64,000 nt of DNA, from positions 60,892-124,891 of the forward strand of contig CAZDSU010000006.1 of assembly GCA_964508135.1 (NCBI GenBank). The letters run 5' to 3'. Shown here piece after piece: positions 1-8,670 of the stretch (position 1 is its first letter; each line of letters begins with the position of its first letter). The position numbers and the translations under genes were made by a program. A model generated the notes under the pieces. The model had not been told where the DNA came from. It did no database searches and saw nothing but the letters and a program-made list of their open reading frames with translations. The DNA is from UBA6168 sp964508135. Its GTDB lineage: Bacteria; Bacteroidota; Bacteroidia; Chitinophagales; Saprospiraceae.

Positions 1-782
1 ACCTAAACCTAACTGGCAAAAACGCCCTCGTTGGTGGCAGCAGCAAGGGAATCGGACGAGCAGTGGCCATCGAACTGGCGCTACTTGGCGCCAATGTCAC
101 GCTTGTATCCCGCAGCCCAGAGCGGCTTTCGGAAGCACTGGCCGAACTGGACACCTCGCAGGGCCAGCAGCACGACTTCCTCGTCGCCGACTTCGCCGAC
201 CCCGCCGATTTGCACAAAAAAGTACACGGCCTGGTCACTGGCAAGCCCATCCACATCCTCATCAACAATACGGGCGGCCCTCCGGGCGGGCCTGCCTCGC
301 AGGCGCAGGTCGGGGAGTTTTTGCAAGCGTTCAACAACCACCTCATCTGCAACCACACGCTGATGCAGCTCGTGGTGCCGGGCATGAAGGCCGAGGGCTT
401 TGGGCGCATCATTAACATCATTTCCACCTCCGTGAAGCAGCCCATCGAAGGCCTCGGCGTGTCAAACACCATCCGGGGCGCCGTGGCCAACTGGTCGAAG
501 ACGCTCGCCACCGAGCTAGGCCCGCATGGCATCACCGTGAACAACGTGCTGCCCGGCTCCACGATGACAGGACGACTGGAGGAAATCGCCACCGCCAATG
601 CCGCCAAAACTGGCGGCTCAACGGAGGCTATTTTTGAAAATTGGGTGAAGGAAATCCCGCTCCGGCGCATCGCCGAACCAAGCGAAGTAGCGGCTGCCGT
701 GGCCTTCCTCGCTTCGCCCGCTGCCTCGTACATTTCTGGCATCAATTTGCCGGTGGACGGGGGGCGAACGAAATCATTATAA
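1..782 (+). CDS. SDR-family oxidoreductase with atypical active site (5' end outside window)
   Basis: The frame is open from the left edge and the first readable residues run LTGKNALVGGSSKGIGRAVA, which contains the glycine-rich NAD(P)-binding turn of short-chain dehydrogenases. The true start therefore lies before base 1, and the GTG at 63 is internal. Further family marks are the NNTGG strand-4 motif (about base 265) and a C-terminal LPVDGG. The usual catalytic YxxxK is absent: the aligned stretch is GVSNTIRGAV, so Tyr is replaced by Ser and Lys by Arg. This matches a known group of atypical SDRs often annotated as 3-oxoacyl-ACP reductase-like. A standard Tyr-based hydride-transfer mechanism cannot be assumed. 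Substrate unknown. The gene is followed by an inverted-repeat spacer. Confidence 0.88.
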   Translation, partial: LNLTGKNALVGGSSKGIGRAVAIELALLGANVTLVSRSPERLSEALAELDTSQGQQHDFLVADFADPADLHKKVHGLVTGKPIHILINNTGGPPGGPASQAQVGEFLQAFNNHLICNHTLMQLVVPGMKAEGFGRIINIISTSVKQPIEGLGVSNTIRGAVANWSKTLATELGPHGITVNNVLPGSTMTGRLEEIATANAAKTGGSTEAIFENWVKEIPLRRIAEPSEVAAAVAFLASPAASYISGINLPVDGGRTKSL

Positions 783-890
783 TTTCGGATTTCGGATTTC
801 GGATTTCGGATTGAGTTCCTCGGCACTACAACGACTTTGTGGTTCTTGGTAGGCCTCCAATCCGAAATCCGCAATCCGAAATCCGCAATC
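782..890. repeat. Tandem-word inverted-repeat spacer
   Basis: The word ATTTCGG is repeated in tandem at 782-812, and its complement (CCGAAATCC units) appears at 856-890. The transcript could fold into a long stem. It may act as a terminator for the SDR gene. It belongs to the same class of spacer seen at many other gene boundaries of this window. Confidence 0.7.
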
Positions 891-898
891 TTCTTGCG

Positions 899-1819
899 GT
901 GAATCCAGAAGAATTTCGACTTTTTTACAACCAAACCATCCACCCGGAGCTGATGCGGCTGGACAAGCAGCGGCGGCGCATGTTGCGGCTGATACTGTTT
1001 TCGGCGACATTGTGGCTGGTAGTGGTGGTGCTGGTTACTTCTTTGTCGGAGTTCCTGTTTGCTGCTGTGGCATCGCTGCCCTTCATGTTTTACATAGCGA
1101 TAGTAGGGGCGAGGGTGAAGCGGTTCACGGCGGATTTCAAGCCGAAGGTCGTCCGGCTGGTGCTCGATTTTATTGACGATGGGGCACTGTTTGGCGATTT
1201 GAAATATGATGCGAAGCGCAAAATCCCGATGGACAAATTTTTGCGCAGCCAACTTTTCATCACCCGACCGGCAGTGTACAATGGCGAGGATTTCATCGAG
1301 GGGCGCATCGGCGACGTGGAGTTTGAAATGTGCGAGCTGAAGGTGGAGGAGTTCTCGAGGGTGCGGCAGCGGCTGGACTCGGTGTTCCGGGGCATTTTCC
1401 TTCGGGCGAAGTTCCATTACCCAATCAAAGGTGCTGTCCTCGTGGTGCCAAGGGCACGGCTGCCCTACCTCTCAGAAACGGTTAAAGTATTTGTTCGCAA
1501 TGGCGGCCAGAACATGGACGGGTTCATCAAGCATGAAAAATTCAAGGAGAAGTACATTACCTATGGCTCTCGCAACACGAAGGTCTCCGAACTGCTTACC
1601 GAGGAACTGATGGGGTTTATCTTGAGCTATGGCAAAAAACAGGGAGAGCTTTGCCTCTCCATTTTACAAGAAAACTGCTATGTCGGCATCTGGAACGACA
1701 AGGACATCCTGGAGCCGAAAATATTCCAGTCAAACGTCAGCTTTGAACTGGTACGGGAATTTTACGATGATATTTATGTAGCGCTCTACGTCGTGATGGC
1801 GCTGGATAGGAGCCATTGA
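899..1819 (+). CDS. DUF3137-family membrane protein
   Basis: The protein has about 306 residues. Two hydrophobic helices lie near the N-terminus (roughly residues 28-70 counted from GTG 899), followed by a soluble domain. That domain resembles DUF3137: a short strand ending GEDFIEGRIGDVEFEMCELK, then VFRGIFLRAKF, and a C-terminal region with an ELMGFILSYGKK helix. The function of this family is unknown. I chose GTG 899 because an earlier GTG at 839 would place the start inside the repeat spacer and add a low-complexity leader. The gene stands alone on the plus strand and converges with the TlpA-like gene 20 bases downstream. Confidence 0.75.
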   Translation: MNPEEFRLFYNQTIHPELMRLDKQRRRMLRLILFSATLWLVVVVLVTSLSEFLFAAVASLPFMFYIAIVGARVKRFTADFKPKVVRLVLDFIDDGALFGDLKYDAKRKIPMDKFLRSQLFITRPAVYNGEDFIEGRIGDVEFEMCELKVEEFSRVRQRLDSVFRGIFLRAKFHYPIKGAVLVVPRARLPYLSETVKVFVRNGGQNMDGFIKHEKFKEKYITYGSRNTKVSELLTEELMGFILSYGKKQGELCLSILQENCYVGIWNDKDILEPKIFQSNVSFELVREFYDDIYVALYVVMALDRSH

Positions 1820-1839
1820 TAGTAGTGGCCCCCAACCTT

Positions 1840-3237
1840 TTACTCACCAAAAATCTCCTTCAACTTGGCAGTCAGTTGTTCGCCCCGCAGGTTTCGGGCG
1901 ATGATTTTGCCGTCCTTGTCCACCAGCACCGTGTGCGGGATGGAAGAGACGCCGTAGAGGCGGGCAGCTTCGTTGCTCCAGCCCTTGAGGTCGGAGACGT
2001 GGTTCCAGGCGAGGCCGTCCTTTTCGATGGCGGCGAGCCAAGGTTCACGGGTCTTGTCGAGACTGACGCCAAGCACGTCGAAGCCCTTTTTGTGGTAGTG
2101 GTTGTAAAGTTCCACCACGTGCGGGTTCTCCCGGCGACAAGGGCCGCACCAGCTCGCCCAGAAGTCCACCAGCATCACCTTTCCCCGAAAATCGGAGAGC
2201 TTCACGGGCTTGCCATCCCGGCCGTTCATGGTGAAGTCGGGTGCCTCGCCGCCGTTGATGAAACTGGCAGAGGTTTTCAGCAACTGCGCCACTTGGCCGG
2301 CGGCTACGGGTTCTGTTTTTTGGTATTTGTCAACATACCGCTTGGCGTAGTTGCCGAGCAGTGGGCTTTTGGCGGCTTGCAAGCCGTTAATCATGCCGCC
2401 CATCGCCAGCAGGTAGGTACGGCTGTCGGAAGGTATTTGCGCCAACAATTTGTCCATGAAATCCTTCTGAACAGCCTCAGGGAAGCCAACGCTGGAAAGC
2501 GTCTGGGTGTAGCTTTTCATTTGCTCAAAAACCCAGGGCATGTAGTTGTAGTCGGCATCTTTCCAGTCAACGAACTTGAAGTATTGCGTAGCAAAGTACT
2601 CCAGCTCCGTGAGGTCGGCGGTGCCGTGGATTTGATAGCTGACGTAGGTATTTATCGCAGCCACCTTGCCGAGGTAGGGGCTTACTTTTTTCAGGGAATC
2701 AAGGTAGTTCAGGCGGCGCTTGTCGAGGTCGCCCATTTTGAGGATGATGGTGTTCACCATGTCCACATTGCCCTGGCGGTCGGCAGCTTGCAGCTGTTGC
2801 AGCATCGTGCTGAACTCGTTTTTGTGGGTGTTCAGCTTGGCTTTTACCACTTCGTAATTTCTGTTGAGGTCGGAGTCCGGCAATTGTGCGCCTTGGAACT
2901 GTGCGCAGGAGCCGTTCAGCGTCAGGCTGCTCTCAGAGCCGAGAATGATGGGCTTCATGTTCGCAGCATCCAGCCCGACGTAATAAAATCGGGGTGAGGT
3001 GGCGGGCATCTTGAAGCGATAGGTCGCCCAATCCGTGGTCGGGGCGGCGCTTGCTTTTTTGAAACTGATGCCGTTGAACTCGTACAGATAGATGGAGTCA
3101 ATGCGGTCACAGGCATTCACGTTGCAGGTGAGCACCACTTCTTTTTCCGCCTTTCCCGAAGGGACAAGCGGCGAAATGAAAGAGAGGCTAACCGTAGCGA
3201 GCAGTGCAGCGAAAAGTGGAAGCGCCAAGGATTTCAT
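1840..3237 (-). CDS. Secreted TlpA/ResA-type thiol-disulfide oxidoreductase
   Basis: The start at 3237 gives a signal peptide (MKSLALPLFAALLATVSLSF). A longer, non-secretory extension to 3276 is possible but unlikely. The first half resembles the DUF4369-type N-terminal region found on many Bacteroidota TlpA proteins. The C-terminal 140 or so residues are a thioredoxin fold: GKPVKLSDFRGKVMLVDFWA, the redox motif WCGPC, and the cis-proline segment SSIPHTVLVDKDG. It is probably an exported or lipoprotein-associated disulfide reductase in the periplasm. No cytochrome-maturation gene is adjacent, so the substrate is open. A well-formed promoter lies upstream (3296-3327). Confidence 0.88.
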   Translation of the reverse strand: MKSLALPLFAALLATVSLSFISPLVPSGKAEKEVVLTCNVNACDRIDSIYLYEFNGISFKKASAAPTTDWATYRFKMPATSPRFYYVGLDAANMKPIILGSESSLTLNGSCAQFQGAQLPDSDLNRNYEVVKAKLNTHKNEFSTMLQQLQAADRQGNVDMVNTIILKMGDLDKRRLNYLDSLKKVSPYLGKVAAINTYVSYQIHGTADLTELEYFATQYFKFVDWKDADYNYMPWVFEQMKSYTQTLSSVGFPEAVQKDFMDKLLAQIPSDSRTYLLAMGGMINGLQAAKSPLLGNYAKRYVDKYQKTEPVAAGQVAQLLKTSASFINGGEAPDFTMNGRDGKPVKLSDFRGKVMLVDFWASWCGPCRRENPHVVELYNHYHKKGFDVLGVSLDKTREPWLAAIEKDGLAWNHVSDLKGWSNEAARLYGVSSIPHTVLVDKDGKIIARNLRGEQLTAKLKEIFGE

Positions 3238-3295
3238 GGATGAAAATTTTTGAGTAAAAATGGACTGTGCCTTCAAGGCTGGTTGAAAATGCCAG

Positions 3296-3327
3296 CAAAA
3301 TTAGGGGAAAACTGATTGGTAAACAAT
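3296..3327 (-). promoter_or_regulatory. Predicted Bacteroidota primary-sigma promoter
   Basis: On the minus strand the sequence reads ATTG, 20 bases, then TAATTTTG. The second element is an exact match to the Bacteroidota -7 consensus TAnnTTTG. It lies 59 bases upstream of the TlpA-like start. The assignment is from consensus only. Confidence 0.55.
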
Positions 3328-3337
3328 TCCAGTTCAA

Positions 3338-3411
3338 CAGTTCGGCAGGGGGCAGTTGGCAGTCAGTGCCGTTGAATCCGGTTCTGACTGCCAACTGCCC
3401 CTGCCGAACTG
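3338..3411. terminator. Long hairpin between the LolD-like and TlpA-like genes
   Basis: The arm 3338-3366 (CAGTTCGGCAGG...) pairs with 3384-3411 with one bulged G, and the loop is about 17 bases. It lies just after the stop of the minus-strand ATPase and is probably its terminator. The words CAGTTGGCAGTCAGTGCC recur at about 34152-34170, so it also belongs to a dispersed repeat class. Confidence 0.6.
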
Positions 3412-3417
3412 CCAACT

Positions 3418-4077
3418 TCAATTCACCATCCTGCCGCCCTTCAGCTTCAAAATCCGCTGTGTTTTCGCCGCCAGCTCATGGTCGTGGGTCACGAGCACGA
3501 GGGTCGTGCCAGCCTCCCGGTTCAGTTCGAAGAGCAGCCGCTCCACCACGTCGTGGGTTTCGGGGTCAAGGTTGCCGGTAGGCTCGTCGGCGAAGAGTAT
3601 CTTGGGACTGTTCGAGAAGGCCCGGGCCAGTGCCACCCGCTGTTGCTCACCGCCCGAAAGCTGCGCCGGGTAGTGGTGGTGGCGGTCGGCGAGGCCCACC
3701 CGTTCGAGCAGTTCCATCGCTTTTTTCGAAGCACCTTTTTGTCCTTGAAGTTCCATTGGCACCATCACGTTTTCTAGTGCGGTGAGCGTTGGTATGAGCT
3801 GGAAATTCTGGAAAACAAAGCCCACGTACTGGCTCCGCACCGCTGCCCGCTCGTCCTCATCTAAGTCGTCGAGGCGGATGCCGTTGAGCGTAACCGAGCC
3901 GTGGCTAGAGCGGTCGAGACCGGCGCAGAGGCCGAGCAGGGTCGTCTTGCCGCTGCCGGATGGCCCAACGATGGCGAAGGTTTGCCCCGCTTCCAGCTTG
4001 AAACTGACGTCTTCGAGGACGGTTAATGATTTGCTGCCGGAATTGTAGGTTTTGGTGAGTTGGTGGACTTCGAGCAT
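3418..4077 (-). CDS. ABC transporter ATP-binding protein, LolD/YbbA type
   Basis: The 219-residue protein has all the ATPase motifs: Walker A GPSGSGKTT (about residue 38), a Q-loop, signature LSGGEQQR, Walker B ILFADEPTGNLD and an H-loop THD. Its length and the EDVSFKLEAGQ start fit the family that drives FtsX-like permeases (LolD, MacB, YbbA). No permease gene is adjacent, so it must work with one encoded elsewhere. Lipoprotein release or macrolide/peptide export are both possible. It is distinct from the two ATPases at 39-41 kb. Confidence 0.85.
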   Translation of the reverse strand: MLEVHQLTKTYNSGSKSLTVLEDVSFKLEAGQTFAIVGPSGSGKTTLLGLCAGLDRSSHGSVTLNGIRLDDLDEDERAAVRSQYVGFVFQNFQLIPTLTALENVMVPMELQGQKGASKKAMELLERVGLADRHHHYPAQLSGGEQQRVALARAFSNSPKILFADEPTGNLDPETHDVVERLLFELNREAGTTLVLVTHDHELAAKTQRILKLKGGRMVN

Positions 4078-4256
4078 TTTTGCAATTTTAAAAGAAAGAA
4101 AACAGGCAAGTGCGCCGCAAGTTCGATTTGGCGGTAAAAATAGGATGGCTGGTTAGGATTGTTGAGATGGTTTGATGGTTGAATCAACTTTCGGTCGTCA
4201 GAAAGCCACGATAACTACCCTGGGGTGCGTGACGACAAATGCTGTTTTTGCCAAAA

Positions 4257-4625
4257 TTATTTTTTAAAAATAAAATACACCGCCAGCACCAGACAGGCAA
4301 AGCCTGCGAGGTGGTTCCATTTGAAAGTCTCCGTTTTGAACAACGTCAGGGAAAACACCGTGAACACCACCAGCGTGATGACCTCCTGAATCACTTTCAG
4401 TTCCATGAGCGAAAACGGGCCGCCGTTCAGCTTGTAGCCGATGCGATTGGCGGGCACCATGAGGCAGTACTCGAAGAAGGCGATACCCCAACTAATGAGG
4501 ATGATGGACAGCAGGCCAAGGTTCTCCGTGAACTTCATTTCCTTGAACTTGAGGTGGCCGTACCAAGCGAAGGTCATGAAGGTGTTGGAAAGGACGAGCA
4601 ACAAAATCGTCTGGAAGGCTTTCAT
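4257..4625 (-). CDS. DUF486 family small membrane protein
   Basis: The 122-residue protein is almost entirely hydrophobic, with four predicted membrane helices. It carries the DUF486 landmarks TFAWYGHLKF near the N-terminus, a central YCLMVPANRIGY segment, and a C-terminal helix ending in a short lysine-rich tail. DUF486 is related to small drug/metabolite transporters, but its role is not known. The gene appears monocistronic. The 180 bases between its promoter-distal end and the ATPase start hold nothing recognisable. Confidence 0.82.
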   Translation of the reverse strand: MKAFQTILLLVLSNTFMTFAWYGHLKFKEMKFTENLGLLSIILISWGIAFFEYCLMVPANRIGYKLNGGPFSLMELKVIQEVITLVVFTVFSLTLFKTETFKWNHLAGFACLVLAVYFIFKK

Positions 4626-4835
4626 TGGAATCAGTTTTGCTTTGGTGGCAAAAGTACGTTTTCATGCCCTCCATTTTCAGCAGGATGCACTGATTGGCGC
4701 AGTTTCTGACTATTTCAATATCTTCGCTTCCGCTTTTGGCTTAAAGACACTTGGTAATTCACGAAACTAAACATATTACACTGCTTTGGCCTGCTGGACA
4801 GGCTGGGCAAATTCTTCATCGAAAACTACGGATTC

Positions 4836-6515
4836 ATGAGTCAGTTCATGTCTTTTAAACACCCATATCCAACCGAAAAAAAGTATTCACAGAAAGTGGC
4901 CTACTTCAGCATGGAGTTCGCCATTGACCAAGCCCTGAAGATTTATTCTGGCGGCCTTGGCTACCTCGCTGGGTCGCACATGCGCAGCGCATTTGACCTC
5001 AAGCAAAACCTGATTGGCGTCGGCATCCTCTGGAAGTTCGGCTACTACGACCAAGTGCGCAACGGCAATGGCGAAATGGACGTGCTGTTCCTGGAGCGCC
5101 AGTACAATTTCCTCGTGGACACGGGCATCGAGTTCAAAATCCAAGTGAACAAGCACGACATAACGGTGAAGGCTTGGTACCTGCCCCCGCATGTGTTCGG
5201 TTCGGCGCCGCTGTTCTTGCTGTCCACCATCCACCCTGACAACGACTACCTGGCGCAGACTATCTGCCACCGGCTTTACTCCAACAACACGGAGGCCAAG
5301 GTGGCGCAATCCATCCTGCTGGGCATGGGCGGTGCCAAGCTGCTCGACATCCTGGGCTATGATGCGGACGTGTACCACCTCAACGAGGCCCACGCACTGC
5401 CCGCCGCATTTCATCTGTACGACAAATTTGGGGTAATGGACGAAGTGCGCAACCACATGGTCTTCACCACGCATACGCCGGTGGACGCTGGCAACGAGAA
5501 GCACGACATCTACCTGCTGGAGCGCATGAGTTTTTTCGGCAACGTGACGCTCTCCGAGGTGCGCCGCATCACAGGCATCGCCGACGAGGTGTTCAGCCAC
5601 TCGCTGGCTGCGCTGCGGATGGCCCGCATGGCCAACGGCGTCTCGAAAATACACGGCGAGGTGGCCCGTGAAATGTGGGGGGTATTCGATAATATTTGCC
5701 CCATCTCGCACGTGACCAATGCCCAAAACCACCTCTACTGGCACGACCCCGAGCTGGATGAGGCGCTGGCCAATGGTGACGACGATGCCCTTGAAGCCCG
5801 CAAGACGGAGTTGAAATGCCGCCTTTTCGATGTGGTGGCCGACCAGACCGGAAAGATTTTCCAGCCGGACGTGCTCACGCTCGTTTGGGCGAGGCGCTAC
5901 GCAGGGTACAAGCGGGCCGACCTCATCACCCGTGATCTGGAGCATTTTGAAAAACTGTTGAACAACACCGAACAGCCCATCCAAATCATTTGGGCGGGCA
6001 AGCCTTACCCGATGGACTACGATGCCATCGGCACGTTCAACAAACTGGCCCATATTTCCAAAAAATACCCGAACGTGGCCGTCATTACAGGCTACGAACT
6101 TGCGCTGTCGAAAATCTTGAAACAGGGCAGCGACATCTGGCTGAACAACCCCCGCATCCCCCGTGAGGCATCGGGCACCAGCGGCATGACCGCCGCCATG
6201 AACGCCTGCGTGAACCTCTCCACCTGGGACGGTTGGATACCGGAGTTCGCCAACCACGGCCACAATTGCTTCGTGACCGAACAGGCCGATTCATCCTGGC
6301 CAGAGGGCATTCAGGACGAATTTGACCGCAAAAACCTGATGTCGGTGCTGGAAGACGAGATACTGCCAATGTACTACACCAATCGCAAGAAATGGCTCTC
6401 TGTTGTGAAAAACAGCATGAAGGAAGTCGTCACCTTTTTCGACTCCGACCGCATGGCCGACGAGTACCATAAAAAGATGTACAAGGCGGGGGTGAAGAAG
6501 TTGGAGCTGGTGTAA
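4836..6515 (+). CDS. Alpha-glucan phosphorylase-like protein (GT35), PLP lysine replaced
   Basis: The 559-residue protein is the short form of the glycogen/alpha-glucan phosphorylase family. Visible motifs are VAYFSMEFAI near the start, YSGGLGYLAGSH, the NEAHA segment, FTTHTPVDAGNEKHD, and RRYAGYKRADLI. In phosphorylases the segment EASGTxxMK supplies the lysine that binds pyridoxal phosphate. Here it reads EASGTSGMTAAMNA, so that position is Thr. Similar Bacteroidota proteins may share this change, which raises the question whether they are phosphorylases at all or retaining glucosyltransferases. The gene is alone. The start at 4836 gives MSQFMSFKHP; the second Met is also possible. Confidence 0.85.
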   Translation: MSQFMSFKHPYPTEKKYSQKVAYFSMEFAIDQALKIYSGGLGYLAGSHMRSAFDLKQNLIGVGILWKFGYYDQVRNGNGEMDVLFLERQYNFLVDTGIEFKIQVNKHDITVKAWYLPPHVFGSAPLFLLSTIHPDNDYLAQTICHRLYSNNTEAKVAQSILLGMGGAKLLDILGYDADVYHLNEAHALPAAFHLYDKFGVMDEVRNHMVFTTHTPVDAGNEKHDIYLLERMSFFGNVTLSEVRRITGIADEVFSHSLAALRMARMANGVSKIHGEVAREMWGVFDNICPISHVTNAQNHLYWHDPELDEALANGDDDALEARKTELKCRLFDVVADQTGKIFQPDVLTLVWARRYAGYKRADLITRDLEHFEKLLNNTEQPIQIIWAGKPYPMDYDAIGTFNKLAHISKKYPNVAVITGYELALSKILKQGSDIWLNNPRIPREASGTSGMTAAMNACVNLSTWDGWIPEFANHGHNCFVTEQADSSWPEGIQDEFDRKNLMSVLEDEILPMYYTNRKKWLSVVKNSMKEVVTFFDSDRMADEYHKKMYKAGVKKLELV

Positions 6516-6561
6516 GTATATTTTTGAACGTCTGATTTTGGCCATTTGGATTTTGCTATTG

Positions 6562-6604
6562 GCTTTTGGCCATTGGATTTTGCTAAAAGCCAATGGCCAA
6601 AAGC
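6562..6604. repeat. Inverted-repeat spacer after the phosphorylase gene
   Basis: The arm GCTTTTGGCCATTGG (6562-6576) pairs perfectly with CCAATGGCCAAAAGC (6590-6604). The flanks 6536-6561 and 6605-6616 carry more copies of the same TTTTGGCCA words. It may terminate the phosphorylase transcript and is the same class as other spacers here. Confidence 0.65.
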
Positions 6605-6719
6605 TAACGGCCAAAAATATAACATGGCACAACTGCCAAACCAAGAGGCAAGACTATGCGCTCTATTCAATTCTCTCATTCAAAACTTCTATCTTGCCCG
6701 CTTTACTTCAAACTCCTGC

Positions 6720-7742
6720 ATGAGGAATCCGCTATTCAAAATTCGAGAAGACGGCAAATATGGCTTTATGAACGCCATCGGCGAAGTGGTCATCGAGCCT
6801 CAGTACGTCGAGGCAGAGGATTTCTACAATGGGTTCTCCAGGGTCCGGTTCAACGACCGGACGGTAGCGCTCGATAGCCAAGGGCGCTTGCTGCTGCGGC
6901 ATGTTTTCCATTATATCGGTCTTTTTGAGGAGCAATTGGCCAAGGTGCAACTGGTGCAAAAATGGGGCTACATGGACGAGCGTGGTCGACTGGCCATCCC
7001 CATCCAGTTCGACGATGCAGGAGATTTCAGCGAGGGATTGGCTCCCGTTTCCCTTGACGGTTACTTCGGTTTTATTGGTGCCGACGGCCATTTTGCGATA
7101 GCGCCTAAATTCGATTGGGCGGGTGAGTTCCAAAGCGGGCTGGCACCGGTCACCGAGGGCGATTCGGCTGGATACGTTAATCGCAGTGGCGAGTTTGCTA
7201 TTGACCCGCAGTTCGATGAGTGCCAATCGTTCCAGGGCGATGTAGCCGTGGTGGTGCGCCAAGGCCGCTGGGGCCTGGTGGACAAAACGGGCAAGCTGCT
7301 CCTGAAACCCCAGTTCGACCTCATTGAGGACTATTCCAATGGCGAATTCTTCGACGGCATGGCCGTGGCGGTGCAAGGTGGCAAGTACGGCTTCGTGAAC
7401 ACGGCTGGCGAGGTAGCCGTGCCGCCACAGTACGACTTCGCTGGCGACTTTGGCGAGGGCCTAGCACTGGTGGAAGACAAGGGAAAGTTTGGTTTTATTG
7501 ACAAAATGGGCAACCAGGCTATCAAGCCCGGCTTCGCCGATGCGGGCGTGTTCTCCGAGGGCATGGCACAGGTCAAGTACCACCACGACCAATGGGGATT
7601 CATGGACACCACCGGCAGGCTGGTCATACAGCCCATGTTCGACGCCGTGCTGCCATTTCGGGATGGACTGGCTTGGGTCAGCATCGGCGGTAAATGGGGG
7701 TACGTGAATGGCTGGGGGGATTGGGTTTGGCGGGAGAAGTAG
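6720..7742 (+). CDS. WG-repeat protein
   Basis: The protein of about 340 residues is built from roughly nine consecutive WG repeats. Each unit reads like KWGYMDERGRLAIPIQFD followed by a DAGDFSEGLAPV segment. No signal peptide or other domain is visible. WG-repeat proteins are common in Bacteroidota and their molecular role is not established; beta-propeller-like binding surfaces are likely. I chose ATG 6720 because it begins directly at the first repeat. In-frame ATG 6624 would add an unrelated leader that starts at the end of the repeat spacer. Confidence 0.82.
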   Translation: MRNPLFKIREDGKYGFMNAIGEVVIEPQYVEAEDFYNGFSRVRFNDRTVALDSQGRLLLRHVFHYIGLFEEQLAKVQLVQKWGYMDERGRLAIPIQFDDAGDFSEGLAPVSLDGYFGFIGADGHFAIAPKFDWAGEFQSGLAPVTEGDSAGYVNRSGEFAIDPQFDECQSFQGDVAVVVRQGRWGLVDKTGKLLLKPQFDLIEDYSNGEFFDGMAVAVQGGKYGFVNTAGEVAVPPQYDFAGDFGEGLALVEDKGKFGFIDKMGNQAIKPGFADAGVFSEGMAQVKYHHDQWGFMDTTGRLVIQPMFDAVLPFRDGLAWVSIGGKWGYVNGWGDWVWREK

Positions 7743-7857
7743 CAGAAGCCCACTACTACCCCTACCGCCGTGCTGCGCCGTTTCGGTGTGCTTAACCTAT
7801 GCTGTCGCATGCCTCCCAGCCTCCCTCACTTGCTTGCACTGCTCACTTTTTGTCATT

Positions 7858-7908
7858 CCCTCCGGGAATCTTTTTTTGCTCACAGGAAAGCACGGCTGGC
7901 CGCACACC
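7858..7908 (-). other. Candidate DGR initiation-of-mutagenic-homing (IMH) region, copy A
   Basis: The 51 bases immediately after the stop codon of the FGE-like gene at 7909 match those after the gene at 11937 in 50 of 51 positions, although they are non-coding. The single difference is in a homopolymer-like T run. Sequence beyond 7858 is unrelated between the two loci. In DGR targets a conserved IMH element lies at the 3' edge of the variable region and marks where mutagenic cDNA enters. Position and conservation fit, but the assignment is an inference. Confidence 0.65.
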
Positions 7909-8664
7909 TCACTGGAGGGAGAGGGCCAAGCGGAAGCCAAGGTCGTTGTAACGGCCCCCCGGCGAGCCGTAGTCCAGGGACGAGGGACGGCAGTTCCGAG
8001 CAATGTTGAAGCAGCCGCCACAGGACACCCGACTAGCACCTGTTTTCGGGCCAAGAGGGTTTTCCACTGGGCCTTTTTTGAGGCATTCGGCATAGTAGTC
8101 AATGCCGTACCAGTCGTTGCACCATTCCCAGACGTTGCCGCTCATATCGTACAATCCCAATTCGTTGGGGAATTTCAGGCCCACGGGCTTGGTCTCACTG
8201 TGGCTGTTGTGGTCGAACCAGCCCACTTCCTTTAGTTTGTTGCTGCCAGCATATGTGAAGCCTTTGGAGTGGATGCCGCCCAGTGCGGCGAACTCCCATT
8301 CGGCTTCGGTGGGCAGGCGGAGGGAGGTTCCCTTCGGGAATGACAATCCTTCGGAAATGATATGGTCGTTGATTTTGGGCAAAAAAAGCTGGTCAATATC
8401 TTCCCAAGATACATCCGTTTTTGGCCGTTGGTCGCCTTGGAAGTAGGATGGATTGTCTTCACCATCCATGACGGCCTTCCACAGCGCTTGCGTGACGGGG
8501 AATTTGCCGATATAAAAGGGGGATAGCTTTACCGGGTGAGCGGGCTTTTCCCAAGCATTGGCATCTTCTGCTTCGCTGCCCATGCGGAAGGAGCCGCCTT
8601 TGACGAGGAGCATGTCGAAGGAAAAGCCGGAAGTGAGGGAAATAGGGAGGATGGGCGGGTGCAT
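7909..8664 (-). CDS. FGE-sulfatase-like C-type-lectin-fold protein, putative DGR variable protein A
   Basis: The 251-residue protein has the formylglycine-generating-enzyme fold: VKGGSFRMGS near residue 20, HPVKLSPFYIGKFPVTQALW, RLPTEAEWEFAALGG, GLYDMSGNVWEW, and a C-terminal RV..GG......CRPS....GFRLAL. The cysteine pair of active FGE enzymes is not at the expected positions, so a binding rather than a catalytic role is likely. The last 35 codons behave like a DGR variable region (see 7927-8031). No signal peptide is seen, so it is probably cytoplasmic. It starts 6 bases after the LRR-Roc-COR-TIR gene ends, so the two are almost certainly co-transcribed and probably act together. Confidence 0.88.
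   Translation of the reverse strand: MHPPILPISLTSGFSFDMLLVKGGSFRMGSEAEDANAWEKPAHPVKLSPFYIGKFPVTQALWKAVMDGEDNPSYFQGDQRPKTDVSWEDIDQLFLPKINDHIISEGLSFPKGTSLRLPTEAEWEFAALGGIHSKGFTYAGSNKLKEVGWFDHNSHSETKPVGLKFPNELGLYDMSGNVWEWCNDWYGIDYYAECLKKGPVENPLGPKTGASRVSCGGCFNIARNCRPSSLDYGSPGGRYNDLGFRLALSLQ
7927..8031 (-). other. Putative DGR variable region A
   Basis: Compared codon by codon with 11955-12062, 19 codons differ and 18 of them keep the third base. There are 26 substitutions at first or second positions and one at third positions. Typical pairs are tcc/tac, gac/atc, ggc/ttc, tac/gcc and cgg/ctg. This is what adenine-specific mutagenesis of AAC-like codons produces. Upstream of this segment the two genes differ mainly at synonymous sites, for example gaa/gag and ttg/ctg. 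The invariant frame residues (RV, GG, CRPS, P, R, LGFRL) are the C-type-lectin scaffold. Confidence 0.8.
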
Positions 8665-8670
8665 ACGGCC

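Noticed and set aside
1816..2997. Long plus-strand open frame opposite the TlpA-like gene
   Set aside because: It is the complement of a gene with a signal peptide and WCGPC motif; its residue composition (Val/His-rich, no motifs) is that of a shadow frame in GC-rich DNA.
4887..6263. 458-codon minus-strand frame opposite the phosphorylase
   Set aside because: No start context or motif; the opposite strand encodes a full GT35 protein.
7909..8664. Active formylglycine-generating enzyme (sulfatase activator)
   Set aside because: The catalytic cysteine spacing is missing and no sulfatase gene is nearby.
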